64,000 nucleotides of DNA from Asterella californica. Its lineage: Eukaryota; Streptophyta; Marchantiopsida; Marchantiales; Aytoniaceae. Below the pieces are notes generated by a model, which did not search any database, was not told where the DNA came from, and saw nothing but the letters and a program-made list of their open reading frames with translations. Made by a program: the position numbers and the translations under genes. Positions 30,660 to 41,009 of this stretch are shown piece by piece. Positions within the stretch are counted from its first letter, which is position 1; each line of letters begins with the position of its first letter. The DNA lies in assembly GCA_036924285.1 (NCBI GenBank), contig JAYKYS010000012.1:8494001-8558000 (forward strand). The letters run 5' to 3'.

Positions 30660-30810
30660 ACGTGTATAGGATAACCAAACTTAGGCAAACCTCTTGGCTG
30701 TCTTTGCACTCCTACTTCCTTTACCACTGAGCGGTCATTTAGGGGCCTTAGCTGGTGATCTGGGCTGTTCCCTTCTTGACAATGAAGCTTATCCCCCATT
30801 GGCTCATTGT
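30660..30810 (-). rRNA. rrn23: Plastid 23S rRNA internal fragment
   Basis: Plus-strand ACTGAGCGGTCATTTAGGGG and CTTAGCTGGTGATCTGGGCT, a domain II segment in reverse orientation. Duplicated at 50995-51170. Confidence 0.85.
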
Positions 30811-31468
30811 GACCATTGACTAAAAAAGTCGTGGAGTTACTTGTACCAAGTATTTTTACGACTAAATCTAATATTTTAGGACCTAAGATCTTTCTTATAC
30901 AATTTGACATCCTTCCCTAATCCTAAACTAACCTAAAAAAAATGTTGATTGCTGCTTTCTCCGAATCTCCAAGAAAAGCAAAAAAAGACCAGGGTTTGGG
31001 AGTCCGCAGTCCCGGAGTCATCTTTCCCTGCTTTGATTTCGGTTTACCATAGGTGGTTATGTGTAAGTTTGTGTTGAATAGTTCCGTAGTTCAATTTTTT
31101 CGACCAATTCACCAAAAATTACAGTATAATCCTTTCTGAGCGGTAAATCGTAAAAGCCAACCTAGGAGGGAAGGAGAATCGTAGTTGGGTGTTGCTTCGG
31201 AAGCAGGGAAAGATGCGTAAAGCGTAAATTTTTTTTCTCAAAAAGACTTTGTAATAATTGCTTATTTTCTATAGGATTAAATAAAATTTCTTTATTTTTA
31301 TATATTTTATAATAAAGAGATTTTAAAAAAAAATTTAGTAGAAATTATTTTATAACTAAATAGTTCTCGAACAAAAGAATTAAACTCTTTATAATTAAAA
31401 AAAAAGTAGTTGTTAAATTTTCATTAATAAAGGAACATTCTATGGTAGTTAGTATATGGATAGAAGCT

Positions 31469-32508
31469 GTGAAAGGGCAGCAGCATACGGCTGCAGAAAG
31501 CCTCACAGCGAAAAGAGGCCTAAAAATAAATCCAAACGACAAAAGAAAACACGGTCAAATGGAGTGGAGCTCGAGGCACTAAGTGTATCACAGCCAAGGT
31601 ATGATCTAGTTCATAGAATATTCTTACTTGTACATCCCCATTTTGCAGAGTCAAACTAAAACGTCCCCACATTCATATAATCTACTTGTGCAGTACCACG
31701 CTTTTCTACGAGAGTAGAGTTAGCAAGTAAATTTCCAGGTAGTCGACCGTATTGTAAAGATGTATCACATGCCGTTATGTATAGACCCGTTATGAGACTG
31801 GATTCCCTAACTTATAGCTACAGATATTTGCTTAATCATACCCCCAGTACGTTCCGTGAGCTTGATCATACCCCTCTTAACGTTTGGTTGACGGATTATT
31901 CACAGTCGAACCAGTCATCTTATCTTTTGGTTCATCATTTTAGTACTTTCAGCCTCGACTAAATATCTCTGTAATTGAAAATATTTGACATTAAGGACGC
32001 GTTAGACTATCTATATTTTCATTCCTCTAATATATGCAGTCTCAAATCTGAATAACATCACAAAGTGACTGGTTTGACAGGCAATAGGCAATCAGGGGTG
32101 TGATCAGGCCAGACAACGTTAAGAGGGGTATGATCAAGCTCACGGAACCTATTGGGGGTATGATCAAGCAAATTTCTGCTTATAGCTAAGCATTACAACG
32201 TCTCTTAACCCATGAGAGGCTTGACAAGTAAATTATAGCATTGTGGAGACGTTCTAGTCCAACTCTAGCAAATAGAAGATGTACAAGCTGTCCATGAATG
32301 ACACCACCCGCGATCACAGAAATAAATGGCCGGGGGAAACCCATGAGAGAACCAAGACTTACTTAACTGAACCTTCCAAGCCAAGAGGTTAGGCTTAGCC
32401 TAGCTCTGTCTCAAGAAGGCTAACGACATACTGGATTTTTCTTTGGTTTTTTTCTTAGGCCTCTTTTCGCTGTGGGGCTTTCTGCAGCCTTATGCTGCTG
32501 CCTTGCAC
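31469..32508. repeat. Two nested inverted-repeat pairs
   Basis: Outer pair: 31469-31520 versus 32455-32508 (AGGCCT, CTGCAGAAAGCC, GCAGCAGCATA phrases in inverse order). Inner pair: about 31830-31880 versus 32105-32170 (CTTGATCATACCCCTCTTAA and its reverse complement). Nested pairs in opposite orientation bracket about 220 bp of unassigned DNA. Confidence 0.7.
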
Positions 32509-32869
32509 AGCATGAGTCCCCCCGCCAGGGGGACTCGACCCCACGGCGCCCGGGCTACAGGCTAACGACATACTGGATGGAAACCAGTGTAAGCCCACGC
32601 ATCACAGAACGCCACGATTCGAACAGGGATAGATGAAAGCCTGGAAAAGCCAAAGGAACGAACGAGGGAGGCCCTCAGCTTTATAGTAGTAGTTGTAAAG
32701 GAAAAGGTGAATCGCAAAAGAGCTTTGTGGTAGCATAAGATAGCCCCACTGTTGGCTTTTAGGTAGTTCCAATATCAGGGAGGCATGCAATCTTATCATT
32801 CATTCACCTTCTTCCAAGTTCGGAAGAGGGGAAATATCCAGACTCTTTAATTTATGCACTAACGCTAGC

Positions 32870-33315
32870 CAAGTGCGGTAGTACCGTCTCGGAGGAGGTC
32901 TAGTCGGTCCGCGAGATCGTCTACAACGAGCGCTTATTCGGGTGGAGGTGGAAGCGCTAGCTATAGTGACTCAAGCGGCCTAGCTAGTCCTTTCAGCCGA
33001 CCGAGTGGCGCGCCTCCCCTAAGTGACAAAGAAGACTCCTACTCACTGTCGACAGAAATGATAGCGAAATATCGGTGCAACAACGCGACTAGAACCTCAA
33101 TTCCAAATCGCTTGTTTGCACCACTGAAATACCTAGTCCGGCGTTTCTATACACCAAGGCACCAAGGGAACAAGGGGAAGTCTCTTGACAGCAATGGAGC
33201 TCAAGAGTACTTATGGGTGTCTATGGATATCGATGCAGTCAAGCTCAGCAGTGTTACGTTGTTCTGCATATGGTCCTCTGTTGTGAAGGTCATCATTTTT
33301 GGTGTCATTTTTTGA
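32870..33315 (+). CDS. Ser/Arg-rich open frame upstream of the DUF247 gene (partial?)
   Basis: An open frame with no start at its left end reads SRRRSSRSARSSTTSAYSGG then SYSDSSGLASPFSRPSGAPP, and the first ATG inside is at 33058. Composition is nuclear-like, and it begins right after the AT-rich mosaic. It is in another frame than the DUF247 gene, so it is not a simple N-terminal extension. It may be a truncated gene end, a 5' exon, or chance. Confidence 0.3.
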
Positions 33316-33424
33316 AGGGTTTTCCTGCCTACGGAAGTTCTTCTGTGTTCTGCTGTGTCGAGTGTGCCTTCTGTCGAGACACACTCCAGACTACGTGATT
33401 CACAACCCATTCTTACAAATTCTC

Positions 33425-35569
33425 ATGGCTGCTAGGACTCCTGAGATTGAGCCGGAGACGGATGTCGTGCTCCCTGATGGAAAATCTAACGTTAATCTTG
33501 CAACTGAGGACTCAGCCAACCGTCTCCGACATTATCCAAAATCCCAGACTGCAGCGGATGGTAGAGCTGATAACGAATCTGCAGATCATGTCGACCATGG
33601 ACCAGGTTCAGTGGTGAAATTGCAAGCGGGAGAAAAGGTGCAACCAAAACGAGAAGCGTTACAGAGGTGGCTTCAGGAGTTCATAGTTTACGAAGGGATA
33701 GTGAACCTTAGTGACGAAGATAAAACTAGCTTGAGCTCCGGAGTTCCAAGTTCAACTTGGAACATTCACGTAGTACCCGATCGTCTGAAGAAGCCCCATG
33801 ATCATGAAAAAGAAGAAGATTGTTTTACTCCAAAAGCCTTTTCCTTAGGACTTCATAACGTCGTCAGTTGTTTTGATCCCTCCAAACTGCAGTTCAAGTT
33901 CGACGTTGCTAGAGCTTTCTCGATTGATACAATCACAGACGACCCAGAGAAGTGGAAAAGTTTGGTCAAAGCCATAGTGGGGCCTACGGCAGAAGAACGC
34001 AAACAGGTAAGGGACGCTTACAGGAACTTCCATCTGCATGAATGGGAGCTGAGCCTGGAGCCTGGAACTTCAGCGCCAGGACGAGAGACTCACAAGACAA
34101 TACAAAACTGGCATTTCGCACTTCTTCTGGCTGTGGATGCGATTTTCCTGGTTACATGTCTGCAAGCAAGCATGAATTTTCGTGCTTGTCCACCGGAGAT
34201 CAAGAGACTCATCGGAGATATAGACAGAAAGTTCGAGATTAAGGTATTTCTGAAATGGGACTTGAGTTTGATCGAAAACCAGGTGCCCATGAAATTGCTG
34301 AAGAGGGTCATCGATTTGCAAAACAAGAAAATTCCCAAGTCGCCTACTAGTGACCAGCTCGATACTCGTGACCAGCTCGACCTATTAATTAGACAGGCAG
34401 TTTGGCTTTCCTACCCTTTCCTTCCGACCTTCCCTTCCCCTTCCCTCGAACGCGACGATTGCTGTCGGGACTTTAGGGGCTGTTGTTGTCCCTGCATATT
34501 TCGACCAGGCGAGGAGCATCCACTTCCACAGCAAAGTGCAACACAAGATCAAAGCGTTAGCTCAGGAAACGCCTTTAACGAGCACTGGAGCCAGACGTAC
34601 GAGAAAAAATTCAGCCCTGACGACTACCACCATCTTCTCCAGTGTATACTCGTGGTTACCTGTTGGCTAACACCGGTTGCGGGAGGATCCTCAAGTACCT
34701 CGAATAATTCGAGCAGTAGTCCCCAGGGGACGGTCGAGTCAGGGAGACTACAAGCACAAGCATGCAATCTCCATATGCATGCTTGTGCACGGCGTAAAGA
34801 GAGTACAAAGGCGTATCAAAGGCCAATCATTATCTGGAACGAGGAGCGGATCCCCTCTGCAACAGAGCTCAGGGATGCTGGAGTGAGAATCAGAGGAGTG
34901 GCAACTTGCCTCGCCAGCCCTTCATTCAAAACTATCAACTTCTGGACGGTACTGGGATGTGTTTGTTGTTGCTTTCCTCGCTTCATCTGTTCCTGCTTCG
35001 CTTCTAGCTCCTCGTCGTCCATGACGCGATGCCGAGCATCTCTGGAACTTCCCAAATTGAAGATGTACACCCAAACCAATCGGCTACTTCGCAACCTTGC
35101 AGTTTACGAGCAGCTGGTTCATGAAGATCAAAACGGTCATCTGCGAAGTTATATTAAGACCATGCGCTGCTTGATACATAAAGAAAAAGACGTGCTGCTA
35201 CTTATTCGTTATGGAGTGATCCAGAGTCATCTTGCTGGACCGATGGAAGTGGTTCAGTCATGGAAGCGCATCGACGATGGGCTGATAGCGGCTCCTCTGA
35301 TAGGCCGTTGGGTTCAGATCTACACGGATCTCCACGAGCACCTGAAGAATAGATGCAAAAGTTGGCATGCGAAATTCTGTATCGCCAATTGCTCCACTCC
35401 CATGGTAGCTTCTTCTTTCTTCATATTCGTTACCTTATTTCTCCTCTCCGTTGTTGGGACTTACCTCACTGTTATAAGATCCACAGCTGATGATCTGTGG
35501 TGGCCTGTCGATCGAATGCATGCAGGTTATGATAAAAAACTGCATGCATTCAACCGAAGCTTGCCTTAG
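33425..35569 (+). CDS. DUF247 family membrane-anchored protein
   Basis: The intact frame of 714 codons from MAARTPEIEP (ATGG context) matches plant DUF247 proteins. WNIHVVPDRLKKP and FTPKAFSLGLHNV occur near residues 110-150. ENQVPMKLLKRV lies near 280, in the place of the family LENQIP motif. IPSATELRDAGVRIRG is near 480 and ELPKLKMY...LLRNLAVYEQ near 550. The C terminus has a hydrophobic helix (SSFFIFVTLFLLSVVGTYLTVI, about 665-687). The middle holds Cys-rich (CCCPCIF) and Ser-rich low-complexity insertions not typical of the family. An upstream in-frame ATG at 33299 would add 42 residues but looks like leader. Biochemical function is unknown; some relatives act in self-incompatibility. Intronless as seen. 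Confidence 0.8.
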   Translation: MAARTPEIEPETDVVLPDGKSNVNLATEDSANRLRHYPKSQTAADGRADNESADHVDHGPGSVVKLQAGEKVQPKREALQRWLQEFIVYEGIVNLSDEDKTSLSSGVPSSTWNIHVVPDRLKKPHDHEKEEDCFTPKAFSLGLHNVVSCFDPSKLQFKFDVARAFSIDTITDDPEKWKSLVKAIVGPTAEERKQVRDAYRNFHLHEWELSLEPGTSAPGRETHKTIQNWHFALLLAVDAIFLVTCLQASMNFRACPPEIKRLIGDIDRKFEIKVFLKWDLSLIENQVPMKLLKRVIDLQNKKIPKSPTSDQLDTRDQLDLLIRQAVWLSYPFLPTFPSPSLERDDCCRDFRGCCCPCIFRPGEEHPLPQQSATQDQSVSSGNAFNEHWSQTYEKKFSPDDYHHLLQCILVVTCWLTPVAGGSSSTSNNSSSSPQGTVESGRLQAQACNLHMHACARRKESTKAYQRPIIIWNEERIPSATELRDAGVRIRGVATCLASPSFKTINFWTVLGCVCCCFPRFICSCFASSSSSSMTRCRASLELPKLKMYTQTNRLLRNLAVYEQLVHEDQNGHLRSYIKTMRCLIHKEKDVLLLIRYGVIQSHLAGPMEVVQSWKRIDDGLIAAPLIGRWVQIYTDLHEHLKNRCKSWHAKFCIANCSTPMVASSFFIFVTLFLLSVVGTYLTVIRSTADDLWWPVDRMHAGYDKKLHAFNRSLP

Positions 35570-35853
35570 TGGCTGCATGCACGTGAACGTACTAGTTCCT
35601 TCGTATGCGTTTCTAATATTTGCAGCTTTGTTAAATGTACATCCTTTCCGAGGTCTGAGAATCTATCAGGAAATAAACTGAACTCGAAGCTTAGTAGTTT
35701 CAAAATATGCATATGACTAAATTTTCAAAGTGATACCATTGCATACCAGTAGAAAGATTTGATTGGGGAGCGAACTCGGGAAATTCGAACTTTTATGTCG
35801 ATTATTTTCTTCTTGTGTGCCGAGGGCTGCAGATTTAGAGTGCTTGTTCTCCT
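35570..35853. other. 3' flank of the DUF247 gene
   Basis: Non-coding. Ends at the target site CTCCT (35849-35853) of the copia element. Confidence 0.6.
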
Positions 35854-36198
35854 TGATAAAATCTCGTACAGCCTGCACTGAACGATAATGCGGAGAAAGC
35901 TATCTAGACTGAAGCAAGTATGCGAGGGGTTCAGAATCATCATAACCCAGGATGGAATGATCAGACTTTATACAGTGTTAATAACTTAGATATTAACGAA
36001 GAAATTTGGTGACAGTGGATCGGACGAGGATGAGGAAAGAAACGATTGAACTGTCTCTTTAAAGAACTAACCTGACGCTGAGTCTGATCATCCGGAGTGT
36101 ATGGAATCAAGAAGAAAGAAAAAAGAATTCAAGAAGGCTGAGAGTAAGTGAACACTTGCTGTGAACTACAGTAACATCTCGACGTTACATTTCCAACA
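35854..36198 (-). repeat. 3' LTR of copia element A
   Basis: In plus reading TGATAAAATCTC to TTTCCAACA; on the element strand TGTTGGAAATG to GATTTTATCA. Preceded on the element strand by the purine tract AAGAGAAGG (36199-36207). Confidence 0.95.
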
Positions 36199-36205
36199 CC
36201 TTCTC

Positions 36206-39200
36206 TTAACGAAGAGATGGTAATTGGCAAACTCCGAGAGCATTCCTGCATTTCTGAAATTTGTCAGTAGGGAGAGCTTTAGTAAATATATCAGCGTGTT
36301 GATCATCGGTAGATACCCATATGGTAGTTACCTCCCGACTTTTGATCTTTTCTCTTATAAAGTGCATTTGCACTTCAATGTGTTTAGTCCGAGCGTGAAA
36401 GACTGGATTCTTGGCCAAAGCGATGCAGCTCATGTTATCGATGAAAATTTCAGTGGCTTCGATTTGTGAAGATCCCATGTCTTCAAGCATCCACCTTAGC
36501 CACATTGCCTCCTTCGCTGCATTGCATAGTGCTCGATATTCAGCTTCAGTCGAAGATAGTGAAACAGTCGTCTGTTTCTTGCTGGACCATGTAATAGCCA
36601 CTCCACTGAGAGTAAAAATAAATCCTGATGTTGATTTCCTGTCAACGTCTCCAGCCCAGTCTGCGTCTGTATAACCCTCCAACCTGATAATCCGTCCAGT
36701 TTGGAACTTCAAACCGAAATTCCATGTCCCTTTAAGGTATCGCAGAATCCTTTTTACCATCTTTAGATGAGATACACATGGTCTTTCTGAGAACTGACTA
36801 ACTTTTCCAACAGCGTAGCTTATATCTGGTCGAGTCGTAACGGCCAAGTAAATCAATTTCCCTACTAGCCTTCGGTAGCTAGTCTGATCAACAAGTTCAT
36901 TCACCAACCCTGTATCTATTTGTTTGTTGCCCGCTTCCATTGGTGTTGTAACAGGTTTGCACTCAGTCATCGAGAATTCCTTGAGTATTCCTTGAATATA
37001 ATGACTTTGATCGAGACAAACAGCATCACCTACATCGAACACGTGAATCCCAAGGCAGTGGCTGAGTTTTCCCATATCCTTCATCTCAAACTCTTGTTTA
37101 AGTTCGACCTTTACTTGAGTAACGGCTTCTGAATCACTTCCAGATAAAATCACATCGTCCACGTATAAAAGCAAGAGTACTTTACCCTTCTCCGTTGTAA
37201 GCAAGTAAAGATTAGGATCTCCTCTGCTATTCTGAAATCCTCTCCCGTGAAGGTACATATCGATTCTACTATACCAAGCTCTCGGAGCCTGTTTTAAACC
37301 GTAGAGTGCTTTCCTCAGTCTGCACACCAGATGTTCCTGACCGATCTTTTGGAATCCTGTTGGCTGCTCGACGTAGACCTCTTCTTCCAGTTCTCCATTT
37401 AAAAATGCATTCTTGACGTCCATCTGCCATAGCTTCCATCCTTGAATTTTAGCCAGTGCGATTAACAATCTCACAGAATTCAGTTTTGCAACGAGAGCGA
37501 ATGTTTCATCAAAATCTTCTCCTTCCTGTTGCAAATATCCCTTAGCCACTAGTCTCGCCTTGTACCTCTCTACTGCTCCGTTCACTCCTCGCTTAAGTTT
37601 GTAGACCCACTTACAGCCGATGGTTTTCTTTCCCGCTGGAAGTTCCATAAGACTCCATGTATTATTTTTCAGAAGTGCAAGAAATTCTTCTTGCATCGCA
37701 TCTCTCCATTCTCTGTGTTTCTTTGCATCCTCAAAAGTAGTCGGTTCAGTGATGTCCAAATCTGCCTTATTGCATATTAGCATATAGCTGTCTGCAAAGC
37801 GTACAGGTGGTCTCCTTTCTCTTAAGGATTTTTGTACAGTCTCTACACCTTGTACTTGTTCTGTCCCAACTGGACATAGTACTTCGGGACTTTCATGAAG
37901 GTCTGCAACAGGAAACTCCATTTGATTATGCTCGCTTGGCCCTTCTGCCCTTGATTCTTCCTCTCGATTTTGTAGAGAAGTTTCTGCTCTTTCCTGTTCA
38001 ATAACTGGTTGAACATCTCGCATGGTAATCAATGGATTTTTTGTTTCCTGTTGGACTACCTGCATTTTTCTGAAAGTACTTGATCTTTCATCAAAGATCA
38101 CATCCAGGCATATGACTACTTTGTTTGTCTTGCAGTTTAAAAGTCGATATGCCTTCTCTCTATCTGCATATCCAAGAAACGTGCATATCTGACTTCTGTC
38201 ATCCAGTTTCTTCCGAACTTCCTCAGGAACGTGTGCATATGCTACACAGCCAAAAACTTTAAGATGAGAAATATCTGGCTTCTTACCAAAAAATGCCTCC
38301 TCGGGAGTTTTTTCCTTTACTGCTGAAGTAGGACTCCTGTTAAGCATATATACTGCAGTTCGGACCGCTTCTGCCCAAAAAGCGTTGGGCATAGATGCTT
38401 CTTTCAGCATGCTTCTGGTCATTTCAACCACCACTCGATTCTTACGTTCAACTACTCCGTTTTGCTGTGGTGTATATGCAGTAGTTAGCTGTCTGCTAAT
38501 CCCTTTGCTTGTGTAATAATTCTCTGCTTCTCTTGATAGAAACTCTCCTCCCCGATCTGATCGGATGACTTTAACCTTCCGGTCAGTCTGGAGCTCAATC
38601 TGTGTAATAAATTCTTTCAAGCGTTGAAAAGCCTCTGACTTACGAACAAGAAAATATGTCCACATCTTCCGTGAATAATCATCTACTATCAAGAGATAGT
38701 ACTTTGCGCCTCCAAGAGAAGTTACTTCAATTGGTCCTCCAAGATCAACGTGAATAAGATCAAGAGAATTCTGTGCCCTCTGTGCGTTGATTTTCTCAAA
38801 TTTACGTCTCGTCTGTTTACTTTTGAGACAGACTTCACAAATTCTTGTCTCAGACTGTAGCTTAGGTAGACCAGTCACCATATCTTCTTTGTCTAGTCTG
38901 CATATTTGATCGTAGTGAAGATGTCCGAGCCTGTGATGCCATAAAACAGCATCATCTTGTAATGCACTTAACATCGGTGCGGTAGCAATATCTGCTCTTA
39001 ACTCGTACAGTCTCCCCTTCTTCACTCCTGTTGCAATAATATGATTCTGATCTTGCATATCATGCACTCTACAGCCGATCTTATCAAAAGTAACTCCGAG
39101 ACCTGTCTCTGTGATTTTTCCAACGCTCAAGAGGTTATGCACTATATCAGGAACATGCCAAACTTCTTGAATTTTTCGTGTTTGGCCAGAAGGTAGGCGC

Positions 39201-40315
39201 ACTCGGATATCACCAGAACCTCTTACCTCATACGTCTTTCCATCTCCCATTCCAATCATGAGACCTTTATTCATCGGCTGATAATCTTCGAACCACTCTC
39301 TTCGGGCTGTAATGTGATTTGACGCACCTGAGTCAATCCACCAACTTTCATTCGAATCTGCAGCTATTAGTGCAGTGAAGAAAAGATGCTGGTCGTCGTT
39401 CCCAGTACGCTCTTCATACATCATTTTTGCCAAGTTACCAGAGTTCTTTCTGTTGGACGTCTCCCCATTTCTTTGTCGTTCGTTCCATGCTTTCTTACGA
39501 CATTCATAAGCAAAATGACCAGGAATCTTGCAGTAGTTACAACGTCCTTTCTTTTTCTTGTAAATGGTTTGACCCGTCGCCTGATTTCTCTGCCCATCAA
39601 TCTGGTTTGATTTTGTTCCCCGATGGAGAAAATCTTCATTTTCTCGGTTTCTCTTGACACAATTGGAGTTTCTGCCCGCTAGCAGTGCTCGTTCAGATGC
39701 ATTGTCGTTGCTCAGCTGCAAGTTCCGCACTCCCAAGTTCATCTCTTCCTGTAATGCAAGACTTTGTAATTCACTGAAGGTCACGGCATCTTTTCTCACA
39801 TCAACAGCTTTAACAAAACTATCATACGCAGGTGGAAAGCTTTGAAGAATCAACAGGATCAGATCCTCATCGTCTGCCGTTCCTCCTAGATTGGAGAGTT
39901 CTTCCACCAACGTCTTGATCGTGGTGAAATGAACCTCCATCGAAGTTCCTTCTTGCATCCGGAGGTTGTTCAGTTTTTGTCTGATGATCCGTCTCCTTCC
40001 TCTCGATGCAAATTCATGTTTCTTGCTGAACAGATCCCAAGCTTGCTTAGAGGTCTTCGCGGCACTGATGTCAACTATCTCACTGTCCTTGATAGTCATC
40101 TTAATAATTGACATGGCCTGCTGGTCTCTCTTTCCCCAAGCCTTCGCTATGATAGGAACTACTACTGCATCAGGCTGTAGTTCCTCTCCAGTAACTATGT
40201 CCCACAGATCGTAATTTCCAAGTATCTCCTGTACTCGGAATTTCCATATCGGATAGTTACGACTGTCTAGCTTATGATTCTCTGAAAGTAAATTATCGCT
40301 CACTGTCGTCATCAC
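36206..40315 (-). CDS. Ty1/copia gag-pol polyprotein (1369 aa)
   Basis: A single open frame in copia order. Gag (UBN2-like, LWDIV and WDLFSKKHE) is at about residues 30-240, the CX2CX4HX4C knuckle CNYCKIPGHFAYEC near 260, and the protease DSGASNH near 325. The integrase zinc region has HRLGHLHYDQ and CEVCLKSKQ near 455-500, and the DDE core has HVDLGGP, RSDRGGEF and NGVVERKNR at about 515-620. Reverse transcriptase is at about 900-1130 with YVDD near 1050, then RNase H with YTDADWAGD near 1215, STEAEYRAL and RTKHIEVQ. All catalytic motifs are present and there are no internal stops. It starts at the first ATG after the primer-binding site; a second in-frame ATG follows immediately. Confidence 0.95.
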   Translation of the reverse strand: MMTTVSDNLLSENHKLDSRNYPIWKFRVQEILGNYDLWDIVTGEELQPDAVVVPIIAKAWGKRDQQAMSIIKMTIKDSEIVDISAAKTSKQAWDLFSKKHEFASRGRRRIIRQKLNNLRMQEGTSMEVHFTTIKTLVEELSNLGGTADDEDLILLILQSFPPAYDSFVKAVDVRKDAVTFSELQSLALQEEMNLGVRNLQLSNDNASERALLAGRNSNCVKRNRENEDFLHRGTKSNQIDGQRNQATGQTIYKKKKGRCNYCKIPGHFAYECRKKAWNERQRNGETSNRKNSGNLAKMMYEERTGNDDQHLFFTALIAADSNESWWIDSGASNHITARREWFEDYQPMNKGLMIGMGDGKTYEVRGSGDIRVRLPSGQTRKIQEVWHVPDIVHNLLSVGKITETGLGVTFDKIGCRVHDMQDQNHIIATGVKKGRLYELRADIATAPMLSALQDDAVLWHHRLGHLHYDQICRLDKEDMVTGLPKLQSETRICEVCLKSKQTRRKFEKINAQRAQNSLDLIHVDLGGPIEVTSLGGAKYYLLIVDDYSRKMWTYFLVRKSEAFQRLKEFITQIELQTDRKVKVIRSDRGGEFLSREAENYYTSKGISRQLTTAYTPQQNGVVERKNRVVVEMTRSMLKEASMPNAFWAEAVRTAVYMLNRSPTSAVKEKTPEEAFFGKKPDISHLKVFGCVAYAHVPEEVRKKLDDRSQICTFLGYADREKAYRLLNCKTNKVVICLDVIFDERSSTFRKMQVVQQETKNPLITMRDVQPVIEQERAETSLQNREEESRAEGPSEHNQMEFPVADLHESPEVLCPVGTEQVQGVETVQKSLRERRPPVRFADSYMLICNKADLDITEPTTFEDAKKHREWRDAMQEEFLALLKNNTWSLMELPAGKKTIGCKWVYKLKRGVNGAVERYKARLVAKGYLQQEGEDFDETFALVAKLNSVRLLIALAKIQGWKLWQMDVKNAFLNGELEEEVYVEQPTGFQKIGQEHLVCRLRKALYGLKQAPRAWYSRIDMYLHGRGFQNSRGDPNLYLLTTEKGKVLLLLYVDDVILSGSDSEAVTQVKVELKQEFEMKDMGKLSHCLGIHVFDVGDAVCLDQSHYIQGILKEFSMTECKPVTTPMEAGNKQIDTGLVNELVDQTSYRRLVGKLIYLAVTTRPDISYAVGKVSQFSERPCVSHLKMVKRILRYLKGTWNFGLKFQTGRIIRLEGYTDADWAGDVDRKSTSGFIFTLSGVAITWSSKKQTTVSLSSTEAEYRALCNAAKEAMWLRWMLEDMGSSQIEATEIFIDNMSCIALAKNPVFHARTKHIEVQMHFIREKIKSREVTTIWVSTDDQHADIFTKALPTDKFQKCRNALGVCQLPSLR

Positions 40316-40343
40316 AATCTACTGGTCACTTAGACAACAACAT

Positions 40344-40356
40344 GCTCTGATATCCA
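40344..40356 (-). other. Primer-binding site of copia element A
   Basis: The element strand reads TGGATATCAGAGC right after the 5' LTR. The usual plant site is TGGTATCAGAGC (initiator tRNA-Met complement), so this one has an extra base after TGG. Confidence 0.7.
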
Positions 40357-40703
40357 TGATAAAATCTCGTACAGCCTGCACTGAACGATAATGCGGAGAA
40401 AGCTATCTAGACTGAAGCAAGTATGCGAGGGGTTCAGAGAATCATCATAACCCAGGATCGAATGATCATACTTTATACAGTGTTAGTAACTTAGATATTA
40501 ACGAAGAAATTTGGTGACAGTGGATCGGACGAGGATGAGGAAAGAAACGATTGAACTGTCTCTTTAAAGAACTAACATAACGCTGAGTCTGATCATCCGG
40601 AGTGTATGGAATCAAGAAGAAAGAAAAAAGAATTCAAGAAGGCTGAGAGTAAGTGAACACTTGCTGCGAACTACAGTAACATCTCGACGTTACATTTCCA
40701 ACA
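40357..40703 (-). repeat. 5' LTR of copia element A
   Basis: 347 bp, matching 35854-36198 apart from a 2-bp insertion and a few substitutions. Followed by CTCCT, the second target-site copy. Confidence 0.95.
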
Positions 40704-40756
40704 CTCCTTAGCACGCTTCTCTCTTCGTGCGCCCCGAGACTCCATAAATGACTAAT

Positions 40757-41009
40757 GTTACAGATAATGTCATCTCTATAGTCACCTCTTTAGTCTACAT
40801 TCATCTCTATAGTCACCTCTATAGGTACATATACAGTCACATCTCTATGACTAATGTCTCTGTGACTAATGACTGACTAGTGACTAACCTCCTGTCCATA
40901 GGTTAGAGTATATAACACCACCCCTCTTGGGAGATGATGAGTCGACTGATCCATTTGCTGATATCTCTTATACAAGAGAGACAAGTTTCTTGGTTTGGTT
41001 CTTTAACAT
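40757..41009 (+). repeat. Probable 5' LTR of copia element B
   Basis: Sequence just upstream of the primer-binding site, ending TTTAACA. It holds several imperfect copies of ATCTCTATAGTCACCTCT and a TATA-like TATATAACACC near 40908. The left boundary is a guess because the matching 3' LTR is missing. Confidence 0.45.

Larger units (their letters stand above)
35854..40703 (-). mobile_element. Ty1/copia retrotransposon A, complete
   Basis: A 4.85-kb minus-strand element with 345- and 347-bp LTRs (about eight differences by eye), TG...CA ends and perfect 5-bp target duplications CTCCT (35849-35853 and 40704-40708). It has a primer-binding site next to the 5' LTR, a purine tract next to the 3' LTR and one uninterrupted gag-pol frame. 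It looks recent and coding-competent. Confidence 0.95.

Noticed and set aside
33299..33424. Extending the DUF247 protein to the ATG at 33299
   Set aside because: The 42 added residues (Cys/Phe/Leu-rich, ending at MAARTPEIEP) look like translated leader; the ATG at 33425 starts a typical N terminus. The upstream ATG remains possible.
36224..40214. Many plus-strand ORFs of 60-87 codons here
   Set aside because: Antisense shadows of the copia polyprotein.
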